Below, one piece after another: positions 1-13,520 of a stretch of DNA of 64,000 bases. This DNA is from Nansenia antarctica. Its lineage: Eukaryota > Chordata > Actinopteri > Argentiniformes > Microstomatidae. The notes under the pieces were generated by a model, which searched no databases, was not told where the DNA came from, and worked only from the letters and a program-made list of their open reading frames with translations. The stretch is from assembly GCA_963989245.1 (NCBI GenBank), contig OZ022341.1, positions 57,257,628-57,321,627 on the forward strand. Reading direction: 5' to 3'. The translations under genes and the position numbers were made by a program. Every line of letters starts with the position of its first letter. Position 1 is the stretch's first letter.

Positions 1-199
1 CCTAGTCGTCTTATCTGTACAGTATAGTATAGTGGATAGTGTACATAGCCTTTATTTATGTAAACCAGCTCCTTTCCCTTCTTGTTTTTGTTGTTGTTGT
101 TTTTTTCTTTCCTAGTACCAGGGGAGCCACCCCTCCCAAATGTCGTTGTTTGGTACCTGTACTATAGCAATGACAATAAAGACCATTCATTCATTTTGA
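1..199 (+). mobile_element. LINE 3' end (CR1/L2/Rex1-like), 5' part outside window or truncated
   Basis: The first ~199 bases are the 3' untranslated end of a non-LTR retrotransposon. The same sequence, about 85-90% alike by eye, occurs in reverse complement at about 23,049-23,205, where it lies downstream of a recognisable reverse transcriptase. Shared landmarks are the TACAGTATAGTATAGTGGAT run, the GTACATAGCCTTTATTTATG run, the AACCAGCTCC segment, a T-rich stretch and GGGGAGCCACCCCTCC. This copy continues through CAATGACAATAAAGACC into a short (ATTC) tail, a normal LINE ending. No coding sequence is visible here; the 5' side lies beyond the window edge. Confidence 0.75.
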
Positions 200-2014
200 A
201 GAAATGGCAAAGCGAAAATGCTAATAACTAAAGTGCTTCCACAGGTAAATAGCATAATGCAGTCTCACAAAAGCAGAGTAAAAACATCAAGAGACTGTGA
301 AGTGATGACAAACCTGTCGAGCCACCATTTTTTCCTCATTAGGACAGTATGCACAGTATGCTCTGATCAGGTTTCACAGACGTCCAGGTGTGATGCCCCC
401 CTGGCTGACCTCCCCACACCTCCTAACATATTCAGACGAGCCTCCCGGCAGATGTGTGTCTAGCTGCTTTGTAGCGTCATCTCAAACTCTGACCTCCCTA
501 GAAATAGCACCCACTCGGACCTTAGACCAAAGAGCTACAGTGACCAGTCCAGGTGATAATTGTCCCAATTTCCGGGCCTTTCCTCTCTGGGCTCATGCAT
601 GCACTTCTTCTCTGGTCACAAGCCTTTAAATAAGATACAGTTGAGCAGCGCTATGCAAACGACTTGATTAATATGAAAATGAAATCTGTCATGACATTGT
701 CAGTGACTTCTATCTTCAACACACTATGCCTGGAGGAAGGGCACTGTTCTGCAGACTCAGGGAGAACGCTTCAAAAAGGTTCTTATTTGCCATACGTTAC
801 ATTACAATCACATATTGCGGGGGATATATTAACTGTATAGACGCAATTCTTGGATAATGCAGTGCAGTCAGTGTCTATTGATTTCGAGGCCAAGTTTAGA
901 CAAACCCCCCCTTTAAAGCTAGGTTCAAGCACTCAAGTTAACACTAGAGGGGTTTACTTTCCCCCTATGTGAAGGCCATCCCCTCATTGTTTGGCAACAA
1001 ATGTCACCTCCCTCCCTCACCGTCATAGCCGCACTGTCTAGTTGCTGACAGATGTCTGGTATTCATGAATATTCTCTGCACCACCAGCCCAATGCTGCCG
1101 AAGCAGCTTTGATCTTCATTTCAAAAGAAAGCTCTGTCTGTGCCACTGCCAGAGACTTTGTGTGACTCACAGTGCATTTGCTGTTGTAACCTGTTTGTCT
1201 GAGAGCTGTAATAGCATGGTGATCATGAACGCAGCAGGCTTGACAGTCCTGAGCATTAGGGCTGGGCTTGGGCTTTTGTTTAGTTCAAAGCCAATCATGA
1301 CGGCTCGACAAGTATATTTCCAAGTGACTTCACATTTGGAGATTTCGCTCCATTTAGCATAGACTGAAACGTCTCCTGTTTCCAATATTTTGATAGGGAT
1401 CAATAGAGATCTAAGATTCTTGTCAGCATGTTTAATCACACACTGAAACATTCTAATTCAGACATGCAGGACTCTTTGAAAAGACGGTTTGTGTGGAAAA
1501 AAATATCAAGAACTAGTTAAAATACAGTGTTACTCAACATGTTGTTATTCTTACACATGATGAATAGCTTTATGGCATGCCATCTTTGTTAACAGACCAA
1601 AACATGATGATAGCTGGGATATAATCTTTCAGTAATGGCCTACCATGTTGGGTGAATAAAACATGATCAACATAAGCCAATTTGGTAACACATCACATGA
1701 CTAAAGCATGCATGCAGATGTGCAGCTCTGTAAACAACAGACCACTTTCACAGTGTTATGAGACGCTCCTGTTTAAAAAATAAAGAAACGCCACCATCTG
1801 CAGTCTGGCAGCATAGCTTGCGCCGCTACCCCTCTTGACCCCAGTAAAAACCCTCCATTCAGTGGCTGGTCTTTTCAGCGCCCATGGTCTTGCATTGCCA
1901 GTAATGATATTGGTTTCTCTCAACACGCCTTTTGAGTGGTGGCCCGGTCTCAGGGCTCTTTTGTTGCATTCGCTCGATGGAGAGGAGTATCCCTTTTCCA
2001 GTGTGCAGCAACTT
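200..2014. other. unique AT-rich DNA, no gene seen
   Basis: No open frame longer than about 100 codons, no RNA gene and no terminal repeats were recognised here. Short open frames have no protein-family character. Probably intergenic or intronic. Confidence 0.5.
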
Positions 2015-2021
2015 CAGAGAG

Positions 2022-2100
<79 letters not shown>

Positions 2101-2134
2101 AGAGAGAGAGAGGGAGGGAGGGAAGGAGAGAGAG
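2015..2134. repeat. (AG)n microsatellite
   Basis: A purine tract, almost pure AG for about 80 bases, then an imperfect GGGAGGGAGAGA tail. The Arg-Glu and Glu-Arg open frames across it are artefacts of the repeat. Confidence 0.98.
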
Positions 2135-2942
2135 CCCTGAGTACAGATCAAGTCCCCAGTAGACCTGGGCGTTCCCTTTATAGCCCTCTGCAGTGTTTCT
2201 CTAGAGACAGGCGCAGTGGGCTTGCTCTTTCCACCAGATGATTAATCTTCTCATTATCAGACAGCACACTTAAAGGAGCCCTCCACTGCCAACCATGATG
2301 GTGCTCTGTACAGTACGATCAAAACCAGGGATCTGTGATTGTGCAGGGCATTTATGTTTTACTTAACTAAGTCCCAGTTGATTGTACAGTAATTAAGAGC
2401 ACAATCAGTACATACAGTGGTTAAACAAGACTACATTATACATATCTGTATAATATAATATACATATTGAATCTGCAATTCACCAACAGTACACAATTAT
2501 AGCCTGCTCATAACCTGAGCACTCACCATGTTCATTACTTGAATCTCTCAAATGCCACTGTTATCAATTTGAGCAATATTTTGCTATATTGTGGGACAGA
2601 TATAATAAATGAAAATCCACTCTGAAAGCTGAGGGAAATTACTCTATTTTCAAAAGGCTTTTCATGGTTTGGTCGCACAATGTTGATTCTTAGGACGTCA
2701 TATATTGGAGAGTGTTTGTGATGGGGACCAAGCAATCAGCAGATGTCCAAGCAGATGCTTCTTATACTCATCTCCGACTGGGAGAAGAGGGGTTTGGCTG
2801 AGCTGTGATGTAGAGAGCATAAACTACCAGGGGTTGATAGAGTTATACAGTACTCCTATTATAGCCATCTCCACCTTCAAGATGTTTGACTGAATAATTA
2901 ATTCTGTATCTGGACAGACACATCCCACACAGACATATACTG
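2135..2942. other. unique DNA, no gene seen
   Basis: Nothing beyond short chance open frames was recognised. It sits between the AG and AC microsatellites. Confidence 0.5.
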
Positions 2943-2952
2943 TACACACACA

Positions 2953-3031
<79 letters not shown>
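2943..3031. repeat. (AC)n microsatellite
   Basis: About 44 AC units with one early interruption (CAGACAC). The Cys-Val frames on the other strand are artefacts. Confidence 0.98.

Positions 3032-5438
<2,407 letters not shown>

Positions 5439-5494
<56 letters not shown>
5439..5494. repeat. (AC)n microsatellite
   Basis: About 27 AC units, preceded by a diverged ACGTGCTAACGCACAC stretch. Confidence 0.98.
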
Positions 5495-5498
<4 letters not shown>

Positions 5499-8388
5499 TC
5501 TCACAAGTCTCACTGTTTTCATAATATCACTGCAGGATATCCATCCAAGCAGTAAGTTTGTGAATACATATCCCAAGAGTGTATTTGGTTCCATGAAAAT
5601 TGTCATCCTTTTCCTCCTAGAATTTAATCTGTATACTGACCAATGCTCCCTGTTGCCCAGCTCTGGTAACATGTTTTATTCAGTGAGTACACAAAACTAT
5701 ACAGGACAGATCCATCCTTTAAAACAATTTAAAAATGACCAATCTACAATCATAAACTCTATGAATAATAGAATGTATGCTAATGTAATGCTAAGGAAGG
5801 AGGGGTTATGTTTTGGTATCCACTGCAGTGCAGTTCTCTACAGTTGAAGCACTACTGCTACTGCTACTGCTACTGCCTGCTGGCTGTGTGTGCTTCGCCA
5901 GAGGGCCTGCCTTTGAAAACAGTAATGAAGATCTTCTGCTGACAGGATCTCTGGCAGAGTGGCATCTGTTGCGAAGCACTCGCAACCACATTCATAGGCA
6001 TGTTAAAAGGAATACATAATATGGGCTTGGATGTTTGAGTTAGGACCCTTGTAACAAATCCTCACTGACTTCACACAAGTGCCTGCCTGTTCCCACTCAT
6101 TAGCCTAATGAATCGCAAGCAGTTGCAATCAATGATGTGGTAGTTAGGGATAAGAAGAGCAGACATACCAACACCCCGATGTGTCACCACCGCTATTTGA
6201 TTGACAGCAGCACAGCCATCAATATCATGGGTAATAATGCTGATCGCCTTTTATAATGAAGACATTCACAGCGCATTCTGCCCTAATGCTGCTCAGCAAA
6301 GCTGCTTTTCAAACCGAATCAGAGATATTGGAACAATTGAGGATTCATGATCTTTGTTCATGGTGAAATCATTTGTCATGTATGCCCATATTATGCCTTG
6401 TCAAAATCCCATTGGACACACACATTGCATTTCTCATTAGATACCATCTAATATTAACTATTTATCGGAATTGTGTTTCGGGTCATGATTACTGTAACAG
6501 GCAGATAGTCTATACCACACTGTGAAGCGATTTATCAGAAGAAGAATGGTTTTATTTAATCCTGGTGCACTGAAACACCCTTGTAAGTGTTTGAAATCAA
6601 CAAATCCCGGTATTCGAGTGAGATGGCATATCATGCCTTGAATAATTTATGAATTAAAATAAGTTTATGACAGAGAGTAGACACTGTCCTCTGGAGCACA
6701 ATCCATTTCATACAGAATATTGAATAATGATTTATTACATTATTGTTGTGTTTGAAGAAAAAACTACTCAACCTACAGTACTGTAGCCGTATGTATGCAG
6801 AGGTGACCATGTCCTATAGATCTTACTTACCGAAGCCATAAGCCTGAAGCCTATTTGGCTCTATTAACATCTTGATTTCATTTGAAATTCTTCAGTATTC
6901 CACATAAGCAATCTAGAAGCTCTAGATTTCCTAAATTGTTGTCATTATCTATTATCTTGTACAAAACAGACATGGTAGACTTTTTTATATTATATTATAT
7001 TGGTCCGCATGGTGGCTGGGAGTTCCAGAGTAACATGGCTATTCACATTCACATTCACATGTTGTGCCTGTTATCAAAAATATGTTTTGACTTTCTGAGT
7101 CAAACATCAAATAATTGTCTAAACTGTGTCAAATATGAAACTTACAGAGAAAATGTGAAATGTCAGCCATGAAGGCAAGCAGTGTGAGTCTGTGAATTGG
7201 ATGCTCTGCGCTCTTATGATCTCTGCTCTGTTTTGGAAATTGAGGACGTTGCACTGCATACGTAATGTGTCGTTCTCTTTTGCGGATTGAGTGGTCAAAA
7301 GTGTAAGAGCCAACCACCTTTGATGTTGGTTTCATTCTCAGTATCATGTGGTATAAAACAGAATTTTGAAATGCATTGGAATCAAATAACTAGAATGTAG
7401 AAAAAATCAATTCTATGCAAAGTCTTACTTCAAAATGCTCAGTAATGTGATATCTCCATAGCACAAGGTGCAGCCACAGCAGGTTGATTTGAAACTAATC
7501 TCAGTGAACTTTGAGTGTTGTAAAATGCACACTACCATGCATGACTTAGGTCCATGGCTCTTTTATGGTTATGTTGCCTCAGGAATTATGGAAAGCATGG
7601 CCTTTAATTGTATTTCATTTCTGCAATCTCAATCTAGTTACAGTAATTAAGAGCATATTTTCTTCCTCCAGGTTCTCAGTATTAGGACTGTGTAAAGAGC
7701 TGCTCCCTGCAGTACTGTACACAAAGTGGCATCCACAAGATCATGTATCCAGCTGTTAGCAACGTCTGTTATGGCTTGAACTTTGTTGTTGTTGTGACTG
7801 AGAACCGATGACTGAGAACTTTGTTGTGACTGAGTACCCTATTATGAGAACCACATGTTTTAAGAAAGTCATACAACTTTGGAAGTGCATCATCAGCATC
7901 GCAGCAATACATCGAAATATCCCCTACATCCAATTAACAAGTGCATACAGGATGTAACTCTCTTTCTTTTTCAACATCATTCCTGTGGCATTAGTGCATT
8001 AATTCATAAGGATTGCTGGGTCATTACCAAACTGGAGTGGGATTGAGGAGAAGCTGTGGTGAATAGAGCAATTGTGAAGATTGTAATGGATGTTATAGCT
8101 ACATACATAACTCATATCCAGGAGGTAGGTGAGGAAAAGGTCAAAGCTACTAAGTTGCACTTTTGCTCAGATTTCTTCCAAAACCCTGTGCGTCACAGAT
8201 ACTGTATGCTGTCGAGACCAAAGATGTTCAATTTTTTTTTTGCACTTTTAAAAAATTCACTCAGGGCATATCAACCGCAACAGCGGTTGTTACAGCATGG
8301 TTAGTCAGATCCAGGTTGCAGGGTTGTTATTGGGATGACAGTCAGAAAAACAGGAGCTACTTCTCTCTTATTCTCTTCCCCTCTGCAG
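5495..8388. other. unique AT-rich DNA, no gene seen
   Basis: Contains a tiny (CTG/TGC) run at about 5,850-5,880 and a partly repeated GTTGTGACTGAGAAC motif at 7,790-7,840. No coding or RNA gene was recognised. Confidence 0.45.
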
Positions 8389-8526
8389 TCTTGAGCTACC
8401 AGAGAGGCTTAATAATATCCCAGAGGCACAGATGAAACGCTTTCCCTACAGTGGCTGTTTACTGAAGACTGTGTTTGAAGTTGAGCTCAAGATGTCTTCA
8501 TTTTTCTACCAGAGGAATGTTCCAAG
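8389..8526 (+). other. candidate internal exon (46 codons), unproven
   Basis: A pyrimidine-rich run (about 8,360-8,386) ends in CTCTGCAG at 8,388, a strong acceptor-like signal. A 138-nt segment follows and ends CCAAG just before GTAAAA at 8,527, a usable donor. One frame is open throughout; the other two have stops. The translation begins LELPERLNNIPEAQMKRF and has ordinary, non-repetitive composition. Both boundaries fall at the same codon phase, so skipping it would not shift a frame. I recognise no protein family. A 46-codon open frame is not rare by chance, so the splice signals carry most of the weight. It could be an exon of a gene with very large introns or coincidence. Confidence 0.2.
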
Positions 8527-9371
8527 GTAAAAAAAATATATAATTCAGATAGGGGGTAAGGCAAAAAAAAGAAATCCAAGTGGTGTTTTCCACCACCGCT
8601 ACAATTCAAGACAGGAAATTGCAAGAAGGCTGCTCCCTGGTTTTTAAAATATATTTTCAGGGGGAAATATCTTAAGATCTCTTACGTATTTTTGAATAGA
8701 GGTTTAAAGAACTTCACATTAAAAGCCTTCTACTGCCCTTACTGACGGTTATGTTATGTTCATTATTTATTCATCTCACACAGCTTACTCTAACTAAACC
8801 TCAGGTCAAATATCCTAGGTTTTTATAGTGAAAATAAAAGGTTAAGAGTCTCATATGCACCCATGTGTGTAGCCTTATGTACAGTATACGTATTAAGCTA
8901 ATGTCAATCCAAAAGCTTTAAACAACAATTTAAGGGTGTCAACAACAACAACTAAACTAAATGTCTGAATTTATTTATACTGAGAAGATGCCCAAAGCCA
9001 GCTTTGAAAACAAAAGCTGTGCAACCTCTGAGTAATAGGAGTCGAGAAGTTGGCTTCTATGGAAGGTTTCAAACAGAATAAGATAGATTGAAGCCATTCT
9101 AATTTAGCATCCAAGATTTAACATTCCTTTCATGATGTGACATCATGTTTGTCTGTCTGTGCTTCAGAAGAAGGTCATTTGTAGGAGAAGAACAGCCACA
9201 CCTGGGCAATAAAAACAACAACAAAAATAATGTATCACAGTCTTGGCTCGGCTATTGGCTGGCTGCTCAACTGCTGTTTATTGGGGCATATCTGACAGGG
9301 TGTAGTGAAAAAGGCCGCAAGTAGGGGGAGGTAATTTTTTCAGTTTTGACAGATTATGAAAGGGCAGATTG
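8527..9371. other. unique DNA, no gene seen
   Basis: AT-rich, with short A-runs. Nothing recognised. Confidence 0.4.
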
Positions 9372-9411
9372 TAAAGCTCCTTTCACACATACAGTTGAGG
9401 CCAAAATTATT

Positions 9412-9434
9412 ACCCCCCCCCCCCCCCCCCCCCA
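9412..9434. repeat. poly-C tract in Tc1 left end
   Basis: A run of about 22 C right after the Tc1 inverted repeat, where relatives have a shorter C run. Length is uncertain in assemblies. Confidence 0.9.
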
Positions 9435-9570
9435 GGAATTATGGAACATTTTCTTAAAATTCTTCCCAATGTTTGCAGAATTGATCAAATTTACACCAGT
9501 GCTATTTAGTAGCTTTTGGTACATTTTGGAATATAAAATAACTTTTTAGGCTTGCTTTATATCAAAGATA

Positions 9571-10318
9571 GTGCAAAATAGGGTGGTCAAAAATGTTACA
9601 AATATCAACAATATGGCCTCTTCTGGAGTTTATGTTTCAAGGAACACAGTTGTGAGGGCTCTTCATCGTGGTGGGCTTCAGGGCCATCATCCCAGAAGAA
9701 CCCCTTTACTCAAAGAGCGGCACATCAGAGCCAGACTGAGGTTTGCCTGTGAACATTTGAAAGGTAAAGATGAGTTTTGGAAGTCTGTGCTTTGGTCTGA
9801 TGAGACTGAACTGGAACTGTTTGGGCACATGGATGTTGCTTATGTTTGGCGAAGAAAGGGAGAGGCCTTCAACCCTAAGAACACAGTTCCTACAGTTAAA
9901 CATGGTGGTGGGAGCATCATGCTGTGGAGCTGTTTTGCAGCCTCAGGCACAGGGAGCCTTGTTCGGGTGCATGGCATCATAAAAAAAGAAAATGATGTTG
10001 AAACTGTGAGGGATAATATCAAGAAATCTGCTCTTAGTCTAGGCTTAGGTCGTCGCTGGGTCTTCCAACAAGACAAATGACCCAAAGCATACATAAAAAA
10101 GCAACAGTTCCTAAAAGACACCAAAACCAAGGTCCTGGAGTGGCCCGCACAGAGCCCAGATCTCAATCCTAATGGGAATCTGTGGTGAGTGCTCAAAATG
10201 AATGTCTATGCTCAGAACCACGCTATTTGGCTATTTCAAGAGACCTGTACCAACCTAGTAAAGAACTACTCTAAGAGGTTGTTGTCAGTTGTGGCTCAGA
10301 AAGGGTACACTATTGACT
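9571..10318 (+). pseudogene. Tc1-like transposase remnant (DDE superfamily)
   Basis: Tc1 transposases bind the inverted repeats through two N-terminal helix-turn-helix domains and cut DNA with a C-terminal RNase H-like DDE domain. Here an open stretch begins with the end of the binding region (SRNTVVRALHRGGL) and continues into the catalytic core. The first catalytic aspartate is in LWSDET (about 9,799). The second motif, QQD, is reached at about 10,067, but one extra A in the AAATGACCC segment shifts the frame and gives a stop at 10,078. Beyond it the third catalytic motif, normally NPIENLW in this family, reads NPNGNLW (about 10,167), so the glutamate is lost. The N-terminal HTH region is also missing. 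The gene is dead and could only have been mobilised in trans. Confidence 0.9.
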
Positions 10319-10323
10319 ATTAA

Positions 10324-12085
10324 GAGACTTTCAAAGAGCATATCAAGAAAGTGTCTGGTAGGGTGAAGTTTGGCCTGGCAAACTTCAGGTACATCAGAAG
10401 CTCACTGACCATGAGTGCTGCCAGACTATATATGGACGCATCAATTATGTCGCACCTCACATATGGCGCTTTTCCACTACAGGGCCAGTCCGGGTCAGCC
10501 CAGGCTGGCCCTGTTCTTTGGCGCTTTTCCATTTGTCGGCTCGGGTCAGCACGGCACGGTAAAATAGTTCTTGTTTGGGATGGGTAGCGAAAGTTGGGGA
10601 AAGGTACTTTTTTGCCAGGCTGCGTGTGACGTGTGACGCTGCACACCGTTGATTGGTCAATGGAAATCGTCATCCCATGTTCATAGATTTCTTCTCTAAC
10701 CGACCATCTTTAAATACCACAACAGCCATTTTTGATGGAGAGCAGTGAGCGGATGACTTGATGTGAGCATGTATTTGACTAATGCCGATAGATTCGCGTC
10801 TTGCTCCGAAACCGGAGCTGTCTACAGCGGATTCTACAGCGTTCATTCAAACTACCGTAATTCATGAACTATATGCCCAATCTAAAAAATTCAAACAGTT
10901 TCTGAAAGCAGAGAAGTTGCACTTTTTGAACAGGTGAACTTTTTTAGGCTTATTACGGTAGTTCACCAACAAAAAAAGCACAGTGCTCAACGTGTCAGGA
11001 GAAATAAAAATAGAATCGTGTCGGCATTTCATGTCGGCATTTCCCTGGTTGCGAGATCTAAACTAGTCTACTAGAACTTATGACACGTAACTCCTCCTAC
11101 AGTCCCGGGTCGCTCAGTATAATGGAGAAGCGTTTCTGAAAGTACGGCACGGCTCGGATACAAATGCGGCCGGTTCGGGTCGGTAGTGGAAAAGCGCCAA
11201 TATTGTTTGACAAGCTGGGGCCATGCATACAGCACTTCCCTAAAGCCATTAGCCACCCTATACAAGCGGACCCTTAAGGTCATGGACCAGAAGCCCAACA
11301 GCACACACTACTGTACCATCTTAGACAAATGTAAATACCTTAGCTGGGAAGACACCATCAAATACAAAAACATCTGTCTCATCCATAAAATTCTACACAA
11401 CAAAGCTCCTCCCCCGCTTAACTCTTTCATAAACCAGGGTGACCACAGCTTACGGCCCACCAGAAGCACCTCTCGTGGCGACCTTATAGTTCCATTCAGG
11501 AAAAGCACCTTCAGTAAACAATCCTTCTCAGTGATAGCAATAGAAAACTGGAACTCACTACCCAACCAACTCAAAGACATACATACTTACTCCACCTTCA
11601 CAACACACATGAAAGCCTGGCTGACACAGAACTATACTTGTCCTCATTAATCTCTCTTTGTGCTGCCTCCCCATAATGCCTTTTTTGTATGTTTTGGTTT
11701 GTTTAATGTATTGCTGTTTGTAAGTGCTTAATGTGCTTAATGTCTGTAATTGTCTTGTGGCTTCTATGTGCTTGAAATGTCACTGCTCCCATAAGTGTGT
11801 ACGTGGTGTTTGTTGTAGCCGCTTGCAATCACCTCAGCTTGCTTACTTGTGTTTTTTGTCAATTGTGATGTTGGGGTACCTTGTCTCAGCCACGTGTTCT
11901 TAGAATATTGAAATGTTTTATTTTAACTAATGACGTTACTTTTCAGGATGCCATGTTGCAACTGGTCGGGGACTTCAGCTGAAAATTAGCCGACTAGGCT
12001 AACGCTGCCTTTTTTATTGTATTTTATATGGTTCATGTATTTGGATTGTCCTCTATATAATAAACTAATAAACTAAACTAAACTA
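10324..12085 (+). mobile_element. 5'-truncated LINE inserted in Tc1, itself interrupted
   Basis: ATTAA at 10,319-10,323 and 12,086-12,090 forms the target duplication, and the 3' end has a (ACTAA)n-like tail, typical of LINE insertion. The coding part covers only the C-terminal domain of a non-LTR reverse transcriptase polyprotein. The first piece (10,324-10,464) reads FGLANFRYIRSSLT in frame and stops at the insertion at 10,465. The second (about 11,199-11,650) contains TLYKRTLKVMDQKP and the conserved C-terminal segment VPFRKSTFSKQSFSV. It ends at a stop near 11,648 followed by about 430 bases of 3' UTR. The catalytic RT domain was never copied in, so the copy was dead on arrival. The clade is not certain. 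Confidence 0.8.
10465..11198. mobile_element. small TIR element (MITE) nested in the LINE
   Basis: Ends GGCGCTTTTCCACTAC (10,465) and GTAGTGGAAAAGCGCC (ending 11,198) are perfect 16-base inverted repeats. Counting one more base (T/A) on each side leaves ATA on both sides, a possible 3-bp target duplication. Internal GC-rich blocks (CGGCTCGGGTCAGCACGGCA near 10,537 and GTACGGCACGGCTCGGAT near 11,142) are also arranged inversely. No transposase is visible. A 3-bp duplication would suit PIF/Harbinger-like elements, but assignment is tentative. It splits the LINE coding frame and is therefore the youngest layer here. Confidence 0.8.
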
Positions 12086-12583
12086 ATTAATAGTCAGCCA
12101 GGGGGCTAATCATTTTGGACATGTCATTTTTTCCGTTTCTTTTTTCAACTCAATGCATCAATAAAATATCCTAATCAAACTTAGTGGACATTTTGTCTTT
12201 ATTATTTTGGAAACAAATACACTATAAACACTATGGCCATTTCCATGGAGAAATCAAGGTTTTTTTCTGATTTCACAAGGGGGGCTAATCATTTTGGCCT
12301 CAACTGTAGTTCCCTGTAAATTACATGGAATCCCAACCTGGGTCCGCCAGTGATTTTCGTCGTTCACACATGCCCGACGATTGCCGGGTTGCGCCTTTAC
12401 ACACGTCCCGGCTTTGCACAAGCTACTTGAATCACGCATTCAACTGCATGCAGAACTGGAACGTAGTAGACGTGAATTCGAACGAGACAGGCGCGTGAGA
12501 CTGCCATATACCATATATATCTGCCATATATCATACCTCTGTTTTAGATGTATTTATCATCATATTTTTCACATTCATTTAAC

Positions 12584-12732
12584 AGTGAGTCAACTCGTAT
12601 TATGCTTAACATCACCAAGTTCGCTCGCCAACTAAAGCACTTGATTACCGTTGATAAAAACATACTATTCTAGTCCAAAAGCACAGTATGGGAGAACTTG
12701 GTGATGGTAAGCATAATACGAGTTAACTCAAT
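12584..12732. repeat. inverted repeat (stem about 38 bp)
   Basis: The segment from AACTCGTATTATGCTTAACA to CACCAAGTTC (about 12,590-12,621) recurs in reverse complement at about 12,692-12,723, with one or two mismatches. It lies in the body of the outer TIR element and may be a remnant foldback. Confidence 0.75.
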
Positions 12733-12865
12733 TAGACATATTGCTACAATAAACAGATGGAACAGTGTACTGCACACTGTATTGCCGGCTTGAGTAAGCA
12801 CGTTGAAGTGAGGGAGTAAATGGAAGTGCCACTGTTGCGCACTGTGTAAATATATCACAAATGTG

Positions 12866-13185
12866 CATTTGATAAGTAATCTAGCTAAGTAAGTAATCTA
12901 GCTAACTATGATTGGAAATTAAGTAGTATGCCGTTGTGGAATTATATTTAGTAGTAGCGATATTCAGGGTCCGGGGCAGTTCTTATGCGGTCTGCGCTGC
13001 GGGCTCTCTCCCTGCTGACTGTGTGATGCAGGACAGCTGTGGGAGGAGATTGTGTGTGTGCACTGCTCCGTAATGCATCTATATCACTAAATGTACATTT
13101 GATAAGTAAGTACTCTAGTTAAGTAAGTAAGCTAGCTAACTATGATTGGAAATGACTTAGTATCCAGTTGTGGAATTATATTCAT
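12866..13185. repeat. two direct repeat copies of about 80 bp inside the outer element
   Basis: TAAGTAATCTAGCTAAGTAA followed by CTAACTATGATTGGAAAT and TTGTGGAATTATATT occurs at about 12,870-12,950 and again, slightly diverged, at about 13,108-13,182. The period is about 238 bases and the intervening DNA is not obviously repeated. Confidence 0.8.
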
Positions 13186-13520
13186 CACTACTTTGGCTGA
13201 TGTGACGTGGGTTAACTAGCCAACTCCTTAACATCAGCGGACTAAACCTGAAGTACAAAGTGAGAAACTCCTGTGATTGGTTAACCTTAACTATTCCATG
13301 TGAAAACGTTTTGCGTCAAACATCCTTTGCGTGCCGGACCAGGGAATGTTCAGGCTTCTGTTCACACCTAAGCCTTCCCTGTAAATTCCATGGAATTATA
13401 GGCTACAAGGTCTTGACCAGGGAAAATGCCTGATTGATTTTCCCTCGTCAGTCGCGTTCACACATACACCATACCAGGTAAATTCCATGGAGTCTACTGG
13501 CACTGTGTGAAAGGGCTTTA

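Larger units (their letters stand above)
9392..12306 (+). mobile_element. Tc1/mariner element interrupted by a LINE fragment
   Basis: Inverted ends CAGTTGAGGCCAAAATTATT (9,392) and AATCATTTTGGCCTCAACTG (ending 12,306) are flanked by the TA duplication expected of Tc1/mariner (9,390-9,391 and 12,307-12,308). A second GGGGGCTAATCATTTTGG motif, a subterminal repeat, lies at about 12,100. Between the ends are a decayed transposase (9,571 to about 10,320) and a LINE insertion (10,324-12,085) bounded by ATTAA on both sides. Without the insertion the element is about 1.15 kb, shorter than a full Tc1 (about 1.3-1.6 kb) because the N-terminal DNA-binding part is missing. Confidence 0.9.
9372..13520. 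mobile_element. outermost TIR DNA transposon, non-autonomous, host of a nested Tc1
   Basis: The ends are inverted repeats: TAAAGCTCCTTTCACACA at 9,372 and TGTGTGAAAGGGCTTTA ending at 13,520, differing by one inserted base. The Tc1 element 9,392-12,306 sits directly behind the left end, so the element itself is only about 1.2 kb. A second pair of motifs, CCCTGTAAATTACATGGAAT near 12,312 and a similar copy near 13,378, recurs inside. No transposase remnant is visible. No clear flanking duplication was found, so the superfamily (hAT or Harbinger) is open. The terminal sequence resembles that of the Harbinger-like element at 19,935. Confidence 0.6.

Noticed and set aside
1835..2241. Three long overlapping open frames of Arg-Glu repeats
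   Set aside because: They are translations of the AG microsatellite.
7119..7347. Overlapping minus-strand frames of 64 and 72 codons
   Set aside because: Short, mutually overlapping in different frames, with no motif.
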